DNA of 64,000 bases, from the NCBI GenBank assembly GCA_018907035.1, contig JACCIC010000027.1:4097001-4161000 (forward strand), read 5' to 3'. Of this stretch, positions 40,690-51,060 are shown piece after piece. The notes beneath the pieces were generated by a model. That model did not search any database and was not told the DNA's origin. It was given only the letters and a program-made list of their open reading frames with translations. Numbering within the stretch: position 1 is the stretch's first letter; every line of letters begins with the position of its first letter. The DNA is from Sycobia sp. Sy_11 (Eukaryota > Arthropoda > Insecta > Hymenoptera > Epichrysomallidae). Both the position numbers and the translations under genes were made by a program.

Positions 40690-40951
40690 CAAAGTGGTTG
40701 AAGACCTACGCAAACCCGCTCGTCGCAGGTATAAGCGAAGAAAATATGATATACTTAGTATAGATGAAATAAAGGCTTTCGATTCTTAATCACTAGTCAA
40801 ATAGGGGTAATAATGTTACTCTGTCTATGAATACGATACTGAAACATGGAAGAATGACATTAAATCTACCAACCGATCAAGGAAAAGAATTTTACAATTC
40901 ACACTTTCAAAACCTCATGAAGAAATATGAGATAAATTTATACTCTTGATA
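40690..40951 (+). pseudogene. Polinton retroviral-type integrase fragment
   Basis: VRHKVVEDLRKPARRRYKRR, KYDILSIDEIKAF in one frame represent the region before the catalytic core. Further on LPTDQGKEFYNSHFQNLMKK, YEINLYS contains the second catalytic Asp (TDQGKEF) of the core. The first Asp and the Glu are lost to deletion and truncation. Integrase inserts the Polinton, producing 5-6 bp duplications. The reading ends at about 40,951, where PolB sequence in the opposite strand begins. Confidence 0.65.
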
Positions 40952-40964
40952 TATATGGCATATA

Positions 40965-42597
40965 TGGCAATCGGTCAACAATTGAAAAGTTAATTTTTCA
41001 AGATCTGTGAGTTTCATTGGTTTTGGATTATTATAGAGATAATCAATCTGCCCACCAATTGATTTCAGTTCACAAATAAACCATTGTGCAGATGTCTCTT
41101 CGTCTGGACTTTTCTTTCTATATGATTTCTAAGCGGATAGTTTGTGGTCAAAGCTACATCTTAAATAGAAACCTATACTGTAGGCTTCATGAAGTTGAAA
41201 AGCATTCTCATTTTCTGTAGGTTTTAATAAACATTCAAAATCAGCGTAAATTACAAATGGTACTTTTTTACTTTTATTATAATCTTCAAATTTTTAAATG
41301 TTTTTCGATGAGTTTGGTAAATTTATTCTACAATCGTTTATATTTTTACAAAAATTTTCATGATTTTGTAGGCTTTCCTCACTATAAAAATGTTGCAAGC
41401 ATTTTTGACAATGGTATAATTTTTTATCAATCCTACTCACTTGTGATCGTAGAAGTCTGGATATACTTTTAATTGAAACATAATGGAATTTAGGCACACT
41501 TCCATTATCGTCTAGAATATTGTTTTCTTCATAATCGTCTATCTAGAAATCTTGAATGAGGAGAAGATTGGCATGTGCCTCCTTCTTATTTATTGAAATA
41601 CGACAAGGCGATATTTCATATTTCGATTCGCACTTCCTAAGCATATAAACATTTACTGAAATATTATTCCACTTTTCAAATTTACAAACATCTTTCAGTT
41701 TTACAGGAAATCCTATATCACCAAAGTTCTCTATCTAAAAACTCGTTTGCAAATTTATCATAATTATGAACTCTTTGAGGATTTTTGTCATTTCGATGTA
41801 ATGCTGAAAGAATAGCATATTTGAAGCATTGATTATCAATGTTATGAGCATTGGTACATGCTCTTTTTGATGCTATGAACTTAGGAAGAGGAATATATGA
41901 TCTTCTCTTGTAACGTGAAAATTTTTTCATACTTATGGACAAATTGATAATACATTTTAATGTTCATCCGGAATCTTTATCCTGAAATTCTTCTAAATAT
42001 TTAAGAAGTGGTTCCTTATATATATGTTCCTCATACCATTTTTTTTAAATCGGTAGACATGTAGCACTCACAGTTGTGAAATATTTAATGTCTGTTGTTT
42101 CTTCTCAATTTTTCTACATGGAAAACTCTGATATAAAATCAGAATTTACTTTTATTGCAGTATATTCTTGGAAGCAAGCTCTAACTTTATCCTCAAATAC
42201 CTTCTGTGCGTCGACCAAGAAACTTAGAATGTCCAGATGTTTTAAATTAACAACAAAGCCTGTTCTTATTCGATTTTTAAAAGCAGATTAAATATCTCGC
42301 CATTCAACTTTAGCTGACTCGTTAGTGCTTAGACTGGTTACCTCCAACTGGCACTGCACTATCAAGATGATAACGGAAACCTGCTTGTAAACATGAAAAA
42401 TGTATCAAACATGTTAAACATTTTTAATTTTCTACTCGAGAGAGACCTTGTATTTTGCCAAATTCCATGAAATTTATCATATCCTGTTCAGTTATTGATA
42501 AATAATTCTCGAGTTCGTGCATGCTTAATTCACTGAGACGTTCATAAATATTACGAAGTTTTTTCGCTTGAAATTCAATAGACCAAAGAATAGCCAT
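40965..42597 (-). pseudogene. Polinton protein-primed DNA polymerase B, N-terminal half
   Basis: Read right to left: MAILWSIEFQAKKLRNIYER (42,597), degraded middle, KFIASKRACTNAHNIDNQCF with KYAILSALHR (about 41,840), RIEIXNIALS, HANLLLIQDF, VPKFHYVSIKSISRLLRSQV, SRIDKKLYHCQKCLQHFYSE, ESLQNHENFC (a C2H2-like element), then KVPFVIYADFECLLKPTENE at 41,268-41,220. YADFEC is exonuclease motif I (D-x-E) of Polinton/phi29-like PolB. AYSIGFYLRCSFD and SPDEETSAQWFICELK follow. The polymerase domain itself is missing. Frequent stops. The enzyme would replicate the element from a protein primer. Confidence 0.7.
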
Positions 42598-42599
42598 CT

Positions 42600-43307
42600 T
42601 ACTTTACGTTAACTAATAAAATATATTCAATCTTCAGTTAATAATGCTTATTTCCTGGCTGATGAAAGTAAGACACAAAAATAAAACACTGATACAATAC
42701 AACACACTCGTATTGATCACAGATGAAAAAATAAAAAAGATGAAACTAAACTTATTTGATTGACGTATAGAAATTGTGTTCCTTCAAGATATTGTCTCGC
42801 TTTTAAAGAAAATTAAAATATAGAGAAGGGGAAGCAGAAGTGTAAGGAAAATAGCATTTATATAGAAAACGTTCAATAACGTGTTAGAATGAGAAGAAAG
42901 TATGTATTATCTGCCTAGAGTCAATCAAATATCAACGTTTTAGTACATTCATGTAAATCATCTACTTTCTCCTTGAACATCCAATCGTAAACGTGAAATC
43001 CTACAGAGCAAGGAGGTGTGTATCGTTTTACGACCATCTGAATTTTACTGTTACGCCCTTTTCCTTCTCCTGCAGTCGATCGTAAGTGACTTCTCTCAGA
43101 ATGGAGAGGATGAATTGACTTATAACGAAAATGCAATCTCCATTCATCCAATAGAATCTATCTTTGATTTTCTTGAATCAACCAATTGTAGCAGAGCAGT
43201 CATTTCAGGAGGAGGAAAGAAACCTTATAAAAATGAAGGCATAAGTATGAAACTATGATTCCTAATCATCATTTTTGCCTATAAAAATTAATATATAAAA
43301 TTTTAAA
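42600..43307. other. Unassigned sequence between PolB and a small ORF
   Basis: No family recognised. Plus-strand frame 43,016-43,258 (IVSDFSQNGEDELTYNENAI) and minus-strand frame 42,921-43,151 (VKRYTPPCSVGFHVYDWMFK) overlap; at most one can be real. Either could be a further Polinton gene remnant because the stretch lies between two Polinton-like parts. Confidence 0.25.
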
Positions 43308-43700
43308 ATGACTAGAGTGCGAGAATACGAAGTAATGTTTAGAAAAAATATTCTACAATATCCGGAAGATAAAGTGTTCTTCTGCGACATACAGGGATTC
43401 CAGATAAAAGGACCGCAAGCTTTTGTTTTAAAAGAACTCAGTTTTCTGTGTTTGGAAGGAGGTGCACCTCCTATTTCGTAACTCTCTCAACCACTATTTC
43501 CGTAGCATAAATTAGCATGGGCTGAAAAAAACAATAGACTGGCTCGAACGCAATTATTACCATGTCATAGATTGGGAATATGGCGACATCCCTTATCATA
43601 GTCTGCAAAGTACATTGGAGATTTGTTGTGCTGGAATACAGAAAATATACGTGAAGGGTCGAGAGAAGAAGAAATGGTTATCAAATCTTCTACCGAATAT
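43308..43700 (+). pseudogene. Small element-borne protein, possible exonuclease-like fold
   Basis: The ATG at 43,308 opens 57 codons: MTRVREYEVMFRKNILQYPE, DKVFFCDIQGFQIKGPQAFV, LKELSFLCLEG, stop at 43,479. After a shift the coding-like run resumes at about 43,545 (TIDWLERNYYHVIDWEYGDI, PYHSLQSTLEICC, IYVKGREKKKWLSNLLPN). A D-x-Q/E-GF near the start followed by VLKEL recalls the opening of DEDD-type 3'-5' exonuclease/RNase H-like folds, and the WLERNYH ... GDIPY ... VKGREKK-WL pattern recurs in insect mobile-element ORFs I have seen. Function unproven. A (GA)n/(AG)n run follows at 43,750. Confidence 0.35.
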
Positions 43701-43870
43701 GAAAGTTTTCATACTTTTTCCGTACTTTTTCATACTCTTTCATACTCTTTTGAGAGAGAGAGAGAAAGGCTGTGGCGATGGGAATAGGGGTTGTGAACCT
43801 GGTCAACTTCTACAAGTCCTTCTTCTCCTCTTCCTGCTCCCAGCTTAAATTTAAATTTACTTTTCATTTC

Positions 43871-44050
43871 CGACGTTTCGAACAGTTCCAGTTCATCTTC
43901 AAGATCTAAACTCTAATAAAATTTACTTAACTCTTAACTTGCTTATATATTTTTTATTTAATTTAATTTTTATTTTACTTTTTAGTAGTAATTTCTATTT
44001 CAGATTCTATGCTGGTGATTACAAATAACGTCTGTATGACTCTCATTACA
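43871..44050 (-). mobile_element. Degraded Penelope-type terminal repeat
   Basis: Minus strand at 43,908-43,871: GATCTTGAAGATGAACTGGA, ACTGTTCGAAACGTCGG. This resembles the hammerhead region of Penelope elements (stem-loop followed by CGAAACGT) with the CTGATGA core mutated to CTTGA-GA. Further right, GATTCTATGCTGGTGATTAC and CTGTATGACTCTCATTA parallel GATTCTACATGGGTGAATAT and CTGACTGTCATTA of the segment at 16.97 kb. No coding. A different subfamily from the 8.2-10.0 kb copy. Confidence 0.45.
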
Positions 44051-45330
44051 TTAGTATATTATGTTATTACGGGATAGCGTCCGCTGGTATCTAATGCACG
44101 ATAATCTTCTGTTGGATGGCTCCAACGGACCCATTCTCTGCGAGTCGTTGCTGTCGGATTCACTAACGACCGCAATTTTCTCTCCCAGATCGTTATATGA
44201 TTTTGTGAAAGGATTATAAATTAAATCCATATTCTTTGCCTTCCTCATGATGGGGCGTCTCAGCAGCTGATATGGTTTTATAGGGATTGGATGGGAGGGA
44301 TCTTGCGACTCTTTATTGTCTGATAGGGGGTTGTTCGTGTCTAGCAGAAATAGAGCAAACGAATTTTCATCCAACGGCTTCTTGACCATAGGTCATTCCT
44401 AATCAGCGTCGATTTCTTGGGTTGAGTCAGGGCTAAACCCAATGAGATCGGTTTGAGCCCAGAAATTTTCTACCTCTTTTATGGCGTCTGCACATTGAGC
44501 ATTGACATCTGCTCTTCTGCCGGTCCGTTCCCGGCAAAATGTCCTGTTGAGCGTTTCTTCTGTATCTCTTCGTCGGAGACCATATGATCGGGAGTATGCG
44601 CGTCCCCGGGTTTGCGCAATGCGGTGCTCTCTATTGAGCAATATAATCCTCAGCCGCGTCTTATTGCTTTGAACATCTTAGATGGTACCTGTGGGAAGAG
44701 ATGGAAGATCGGTAGGAGAGTGATAATGCCTCACGTCAGAAACGTGTACTATCGTTCGCCTCCTGCCGACTACATCCTCCAATTCATAAATAACAAGAGA
44801 AATTCTTTTTATGACGCGACATAGGGCTATGTATTTCGGCGCCAATTTGGTCGTAAAATTGTCGGAACCGTACGATAATACGTGATTACGTCGACATACC
44901 AAGTTGTCGGTGCTGAAAATTTCCTGTCTTCTGTTCTTATTATAGTAGTGAACCTGCTTATTACTGGCTTTAGTCAGATTATTCTTGACTAGGGAGTAAA
45001 TGGCTGGTAACCATTTCATACGGTTCAACCAGTCTTCTTGTGTCAGGGATCTTATATTCAGATTTGTTTCGTATGTATTGCGGTACGTGGGTCCTTCTCT
45101 TTGAATACGTCCAAAGTTAAGAATACCATGCGATACCTTCGTACTCGCATGTATGTATGTGTTTGCTGCAAAGGCAAATTCTGGAAGGTGGAGGTCCCAG
45201 TCTTGGTGATCTTTTCCGATGAAGATCGAAATCATTGATTTGATGTTTCTGTTGACTCTCTCCACTGGGTTCGCTTGCGCGTGATACGGAGCGATGAATT
45301 GCTGAATAACATCCAGTTTTTCTTGACCAA
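44051..45330 (-). pseudogene. gypsy-D integrase C-terminal half and pol end
   Basis: One frame reads through from 45,330 to 44,051 with three or four stops (44,678; two near 44,395). It begins in the integrase core before the Glu: GQEKLDVIQQFIAPYHAQAN, PVERVNRNIKSMISIFIGKD (Glu in NPVER), HQDWDLHLPEFAFAANTYIH, and the C-terminal domain TDNLVCRRNHVLSYGSDNFT, APKYIALCRVIKRISLVIYE, LEDVVGRRRTIVHVSDVRHY. A hydrophilic tail follows (TQEIDAD; KPLDENSFALFLLDTNNPLS). The Asp residues of the catalytic triad are absent. It is bounded at the right by the 5' LTR of gypsy-C. The rest of this element is at 58.5-60.8 kb. Confidence 0.8.
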
Positions 45331-46375
45331 TGTAGATGGGCGACTAACTGCGTAGCTCACGCCTCCCTCCCCCAATAAAAGTCCGACCAGATGCGGCCCG
45401 AACCGTATAGCTGAGCCCCTCTCTACCTCCCCCACCGATGCTATCTTCCCGTAGGAAAGTAGGAAGAAAGCGGAATGACGCACTAGTGCGTCATTTATAC
45501 AAACCCTTTGTATACAAAGTATGAAATCCGAGAGGCCGCCGAATATCACCAACAGTTTTGACGTATGCAAGTTAACAGCGAGTTTTTAAATATATGATGA
45601 AAACCCGGAGCCGAAGAAAATATTATTTAGAAGAAAATTCCAGAATAAAGTATGAAAACGTCGATCTGCGCGTAGTTAATTCATACTATTATTAGTACTA
45701 CTATTATTACTACGTTTATGATTATTATTACAATTGTTATTATCATTACTAATGATTATTATTACTTTTACCATTATAATGTAAAATATATATTTATAAT
45801 CTATAATTATTGCCAATTATTTCATATTTTGGTTGTTTTACTATATACTCAAGAGTATATGTTTATAATCAATTATTATAATTATAATTATTCTTATTAT
45901 CATTATTATTATTTACGTACTTATGATCTATAATTTTTACAGAGTATTTAAGATTCTAATTGCTTTACTATTATATTCGATAGTATACGTTTATAATCAA
46001 TTATTATAATTATTATTAGTATTAATTACTTTTCTATTATGATATTGCAAGATATGTGTTTGTAATCTACAATTAGTTCTATTAATCAATTTATAGTTAC
46101 TTTCAATTAATACGTTGAAGAATTTTTACATCAAAATATTTTATATTTTATACTGTACCAGTCTTTATAATTACTAAATAGCAAATATTATTTTACTTAT
46201 CTATGTTTATTGTTATTAATATTGACAATAGAAATCTTTTATATTTATTATTATTATTTCTCTACATTTTATCACGTAGAAAATTAATCTTTCTAAGTAT
46301 AATTATTTAATAACGTTTTATATATGTATATATAACATAAATAACCATTTTAATTATTCTTCTCAGTTTTATTTG

Positions 46376-46432
<57 letters not shown>

Positions 46433-47068
46433 TAAGATAGATTTAAGAAATTATAAGAGATGAATGGAGACTGCTTTGTCTTTATGAAAAGCCCCCTTCC
46501 ATCTCCCTACCACAACCGAATTTTCCGTGGAGAAAATTTCGGCGGCGTCGCGGCCCGGGTAGAAATACGGACCCACGAACACGCAAAATCCAGACTGCCA
46601 GCCGTGTTCGATCCGCGCATAGCTTAATAGTTTTCATTGTATGCAATATATCGGTTGAAATAAAAGTAAGTTAACCTAAATCTTGTTTTTCATCGTTTTT
46701 CTTTCGAATCCGCGAAGCACGCGCTCAGGTTTAGGACGGGGGAAGCTAGTCTTTGCAGACAAGAAAATTGCCACTGGACCTTGAAGTTTAGCGCGGATAG
46801 CTAGTGAGGTGGATTGGAGGCCGAGGAAGCTCGCACCCCTACTACCTCCTAGAGGATATCAGATCCGTTGTTGCTCCTGATATCCAACCGGTCGTGTTGG
46901 AGCTGCCGCAAGTGTGGCCCTCATGAACGACGAAATAACGATACAGCGCCGCGAATAAACAATCTCGTGATCCGCCCCGCAAAAAAACTAGGGGGCAATC
47001 AGCGGAAGTCAACGGCAGTAAATCGCCGTTGTTACATCCGTGTAACACCAACGCTGTTGGACGTCACA
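45331..47068 (+). repeat. gypsy-C 5' LTR
   Basis: About 1.74 kb. The first 380 bp is GC-rich (TGTAGATGGGCGACTAACTG; an AATAAAAG at 45,377; a CTCTCTACCTCCCCCACCGA block), the middle (45,680-46,440) is TA/ATT-rich with a (TA)n run at 46,378-46,428, and the end (46,500-47,068) is GC-rich, closing TGTAACACCAACGCTGTTGG, ACGTCACA. The start and end match 53,008-53,476 plus 56,981-57,303 and 58,277-58,481. No coding. Confidence 0.65.
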
Positions 47069-47076
47069 AAAAAAAT

Positions 47077-47094
47077 TGGGGGCTCGTCCGGGAT
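47077..47094 (+). other. gypsy-C primer-binding site
   Basis: TGGGGGCTCGTCCGGGAT lies 8 bp after the LTR end GTCACA. This 18-mer is complementary to the 3' end of proline tRNA and is the primer site known from gammaretroviruses, and is also used by some insect gypsy elements. It confirms the plus orientation of gypsy-C and its 5' LTR boundary. Confidence 0.85.
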
Positions 47095-47229
47095 AGAAAC
47101 AAATAGGTTATGAGAATTACTGTTGTGTGCCCGCGTGCGTTTTTGTTCTTTAACGAGTTTCGGAGCCCATTTTTTTTTATCCAGCTAGGATGAAATTTTT
47201 TAAGAATCATTTTTTTTCTTATTATAGTG

Positions 47230-49240
47230 GAAGGGCCGCGTTCAAATTATAAACAGAGGAAAAGTCGGGCTCATAAGAAGCTACAAAGAGACAAAAGGCT
47301 ACTGATTCGCGGCCAAATTTTAGAGGCGGAACAAGCGGGAAGAAAGTGGGCTTGCCCGATTACCTGATCGCGACCTCCAGGCAACCGTGTGGCGAATATA
47401 CCACCCCTGCACGACCATTATATTCGGGGACTCAAGACCCAGATATTGATACAGATAAAAAAAAACTACTAATAATAGCGCGTTGGGATTATTTTTCCTT
47501 CTATCCAACATTCCTTATGGTTTATTTTTCTTTTTTTATCCTAACTATATCATAAATAATAATTCCATTTTTTAATTTATTATTAACAAAACGTAATTTA
47601 TTAAATTTTTAATATTAGTATTTTACCGTTAAGTTTCATTTTTTATTGTTTATTTCAATATATTCTCTTCGTTTTTGCTTTCCATTTTTTCTTATCTATA
47701 TAAATAATTGTTAACCTAATTTTTAATAATAATAATTTAATCGTTTAATTATTCATTTCGATTTTTTTAATTTTTATCAAGATATTTTTGTATTATTTAT
47801 ATTTCCCTCTTTTGTGTGTATAAAAATAGATTACCTATAATAATTAAGATTTTTTTATTAATTTTAATAATTAATTTAATAATTCGTTTTTTTTAATAAT
47901 TAAGACTTTTACATATTTTTTCAATTTTTTCTGTTTTTTTTTTTATTTTCTTAATAACTATTTATTTAATAATTCAATGATTATTTATAAATTTTTTTAT
48001 CCTTTTTCCCAACCGGGAAACTCCTCCGTTTAAATGGTAGGGTTAAATAGGGATTATCCTTAGCCTAATGAAGACAAACGCAACACGATAGAAGAGCGAG
48101 TAAGCTCTCACCATAGGGCTTTGTACGGTCGGAACGCTGTCGCGAAATAATCGCACTTATATTGAGAAACTACAAAAGGCCTGTGCGGAGACACACAGAA
48201 ACACTAATGTCTTGCTACGAAAGATAACAAGTGCGGAAAAGCGAATAGAGGAGCTAGAGAAAGAAAACGAACAACTTAAAATTTGGTTAGAAAAAACTTG
48301 GGCGATAACTGCACGTGCTTTTAGAGAGCTAAACCGAAAACAAACCGACAGTGAAGTAGATATAGAACTTTTGGAAGAAGTCGTTAGGCAATTAAGCCTG
48401 AACGATTGAAGTAGGTAGAGACACTGCCAACTAATTTTTTTTCAACTAACTTTCATTTTTTTATTTTATGTACGCACGTAAGGTTGATTAAGCGATACAG
48501 ACGTCAGAAACTTACTTAGTCGACTAGCCCTGCATTAATTATCTAACATTATAATGTTTTAAAAATATTTTTAACTAATAGGTTTCTAATTTTAATTATT
48601 CTTTTATTTATTATTTATGTGACGATTATAAGGCTACAAATAATACCGATTTTAATGCGAAAATTTGTGTGACACGAGCTATATAATAAGGACGTATGTC
48701 TGAATAGCATGTCACTAGAAATTGGGCAGATAAGAATAAATTCTGTCCAGACGAGATCGACAACGTCGACCCTTTTTCTCCGTCTAATGAGATCCCGAGT
48801 TTTGGAAAACTCTTTCCTAGAATCAATCGTGCAAACGGCAAAATCGGCTGATAACGAGCAAAAAGAGGAATATGAAAACCTCAGTATACATATACCACAT
48901 AACAAACAAACTCACGTAAAAATACCTACTCAGAGTAACCCGTTGAAAGAGGCGCTTACGGTAGTGCCCGTATTCGATAGGCGCAATATTACCTTAATCG
49001 AGTTTTTTGAAGACTGCGACGAAGCCCTGGAGATCATAGATGCGACCAGCGAGTCAAGCTTCGTCAAGTTGTTACGGTCGCGTGTAACCAGGGAGGCGAG
49101 ACAGGCGATCCGTGGGTAAACGTTTAAACCGTTAGAGCTCTAAAAGATTACTTAGAGACCATATATGTACCTCCTCGAAATATATAACAACTGATCGGTG
49201 AATTAGGAATGGAGTTTCAACGAGAAATGGAATTACCGGA
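47230..49240 (+). pseudogene. gypsy-C gag
   Basis: The N-terminus near 47,230 reads EGPRSNYKQRKSRAHKKLQR, DKRLLIRGQILEAEQAGRKW, highly basic. About 0.6 kb of AT-rich non-coding DNA (47,560-48,050) interrupts it. 48,212-48,409 is a coiled coil (KITSAEKRIEELEKENEQLK, IWLEKTWAITARAFRELNRK). 48,709-49,119 carries capsid-like sequence ending LTVVPVFDRRNITLIEFFED, CDEALEIIDATSESSFVKLL, RSRVTREARQAIRG, the start of the CA domain of many gypsy Gags. No zinc knuckle seen, because a deletion between about 49,120 and 49,260 removes the CA C-terminus and NC. Confidence 0.6.
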
Positions 49241-49259
49241 AATCACAATAAATTTTTAT

Positions 49260-49610
49260 TTTTAGATTACGAAGGAACACTATTCTTAATCGACACTGGT
49301 TGTGAAGCGAGCGTTATTAAAGCAAAAGTACTATCATCATTGGAAATTGTCGACACAACGCACGAAACTTCTCTAAAAGAGATTGACGGATTACTAATGC
49401 CTACACTCGGTGCCGTCCCCTTAATATATTAGGCGTAGAATCAGCAATAACAGTAATACCGAATAACAGTGCCATACCATACGATGCGATATTAGGATCT
49501 GACTTTTTGTACAGCGCTAAAGCTATTATTGATTTTGGAGGAAAAATCATTATGGTCGAAAATGAAAGAACAAAATTAGAGTTTCTACGCGACGAAGAAA
49601 TACTATGTAT
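49260..49610 (+). pseudogene. gypsy-C protease
   Basis: FLDYEGTLFLIDTGCEASVI contains the aspartic protease active site (LIDTGC). A frameshift at about 49,425 follows, then ILGVESAITVIPNNSAIPYD and AILGSDFLYSAKAIIDFGGK, which give the ILG-x-DFL flap/dimer box. It would process the polyprotein. Broken frame. Confidence 0.75.
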
Positions 49611-49759
49611 AATAACGAGGAATCCAAAATAGATACAATGCATGATTGGGAGTTCGAGAATCTTAAGTCCCTAATGCAATTTGACAATACCAATTTCCAA
49701 GAATTTGACTGGAGTAAAGGAGATTATAAAAACCTTTTTTGGCATCCAAACGGTATGAT

Positions 49760-50445
49760 GATATACCTGTATTTTTGGACCGACTAACCAAGTTAATCGG
49801 ACTTACGGAAATCAATAAGCTGCAAAAGGAAGAATACCAGCAAGCCGCGTAACTGTTAAAAAATAATTCGGATCGGTTTTATCTCGAGGGTGATGAACTT
49901 ACTACAACAAATTTAGTAGCTCATTAGATTCCCACAACTGATGATATTCTGGTGAGCACGGGTCAATACAGATTGCCGCATGCTCTAAAAGACGAGGTGA
50001 ATCGATAAGTGAATGAGTTACTGGAGAAATGTGTAATTAGACACTCTAGAAGTAGCTATTGGTCAGCGCTTTGGGTCGTACCAAAAAAGCAATTAACTGA
50101 TAATAAACCACGTTGGCGAGTTGTAGTAGATTTCCGTCCTCTGAACGTGAAAACAGTAGCAATGTCATACCCGCTACTCAATATTGTCGTAATACTCGAC
50201 ATCGTTGGTGCTGCTAAATACTACACTGTCATGGATTGCGTCTCCGGACTCTATCAAATACCCATGAATCCGGAAGACATGCATAAAACTGCTTTTTCAA
50301 CAACTGACGGGTATTTTGAATTCCTTCGCATGCCATTCGGTTTGAAGAACGCAGGCGTAGAATATCAGCGCGCGACGAACTTTACGCTTGAGGGCCTTAT
50401 TGGCAAGGGCGTGTTCTACAATGAAATGTAGCATATTTAGGACAC
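49760..50445 (+). pseudogene. gypsy-C reverse transcriptase, N-terminal part
   Basis: After a degraded pre-RT piece, 50,009-50,431 is open: MNELLEKCVIRHSRSSYWSA, LWVVPKKQLTDNKPRWRVVV, DFRPLNVKTVAMSYPLLNIV, then TVMDCVSGLYQIPMNPEDMH (first catalytic Asp) and FLRMPFGLKNAGVEYQRATN. Immediately after LIGKGVFYNEM the next recognisable peptide is LGHVLSEDGLAPDPKN, so the YxDD motif and about 60 residues are deleted. Catalytically dead. Confidence 0.8.
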
Positions 50446-51060
50446 GTTCTTAGCGAAGACGGGTTAGCACCCGACCCAAAGAACCTAGAAGCGGTAGAGC
50501 GATTATTTTTGGGTTTATCCGGATAGTACCGTAGATTTGTTAAGGATTTTGCTAAAATTTCTAAACCCCTTATCAAGCTTCTGCAAAGCAACGAACCATT
50601 TGTCTGAAGAGAAAATGCAGAAACTGCGTTTGCATGCCTAAAAAGTGCTCTATAGACAGCGCCTGTGTTGCGATGCCCTGATATGGATGAACCATTCATT
50701 ATCACGATGGACGCGTCGGGTTATGCGATTGGGGGCATCCTATCACATGGCGAACTCGGTCGGGATCAACCGATTGCCTATACGTCGCGAATTCTACGCG
50801 GGCCTGAGTTACACTACGAGGTATACGAGAAAGAAGCACTTGCTATGCTTCATTCCATGTAAACTTTTAGGCCGTAGGTATTCGGACGTACTTTTACCCT
50901 CGTGACTGACCACCAACCGCTTGTGTGGTTCAAAACAGCTGATTTGAACACGCGTGTGATAAAGCTTTCGGAGTATGACTATAAAGTCGTTTACAACCCA
51001 GGAAAGACGAATGTACACGCTGATGCGTTGTCACGTAATTCTGTTGAGAATATTAACGTA
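50446..51060 (+). pseudogene. gypsy-C RT connection and RNase H
   Basis: LGHVLSEDGLAPDPKNLEAV, YRRFVKDFAKISKPLIKLLQ, then MDEPFIITMDASGYAIGGIL (RNase H first Asp), IAYTSRILRGPELHYEVYEK, EALAMLHSM (Glu retained), a stop and shift, TLVTDHQPLVWFKTADLNTR, VIKLSEYDYKVVYNPGKTNV, HADALSRNSVE. Key RNase H residues are present; a few stops break it. The DALSR end marks the boundary to the linker. Confidence 0.8.

Larger units (their letters stand above)
38386..42597. mobile_element. Polinton/Maverick remnant
   Basis: A cluster of reading-frame remnants matches the gene set of Polintons, large self-synthesising DNA transposons with virus-like genes: a capsid piece (minus, 38.4-38.6), packaging ATPase (plus), two or three accessory ORFs (plus), an integrase piece (plus, to 40.95) and a protein-primed PolB N-terminal half (minus, 42.6-40.97). 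Most genes are truncated and the integrase is fused to the middle of PolB by a deletion, so the copy has shrunk from the usual 15-20 kb to about 4 kb. Terminal inverted repeats were not found. Confidence 0.75.
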
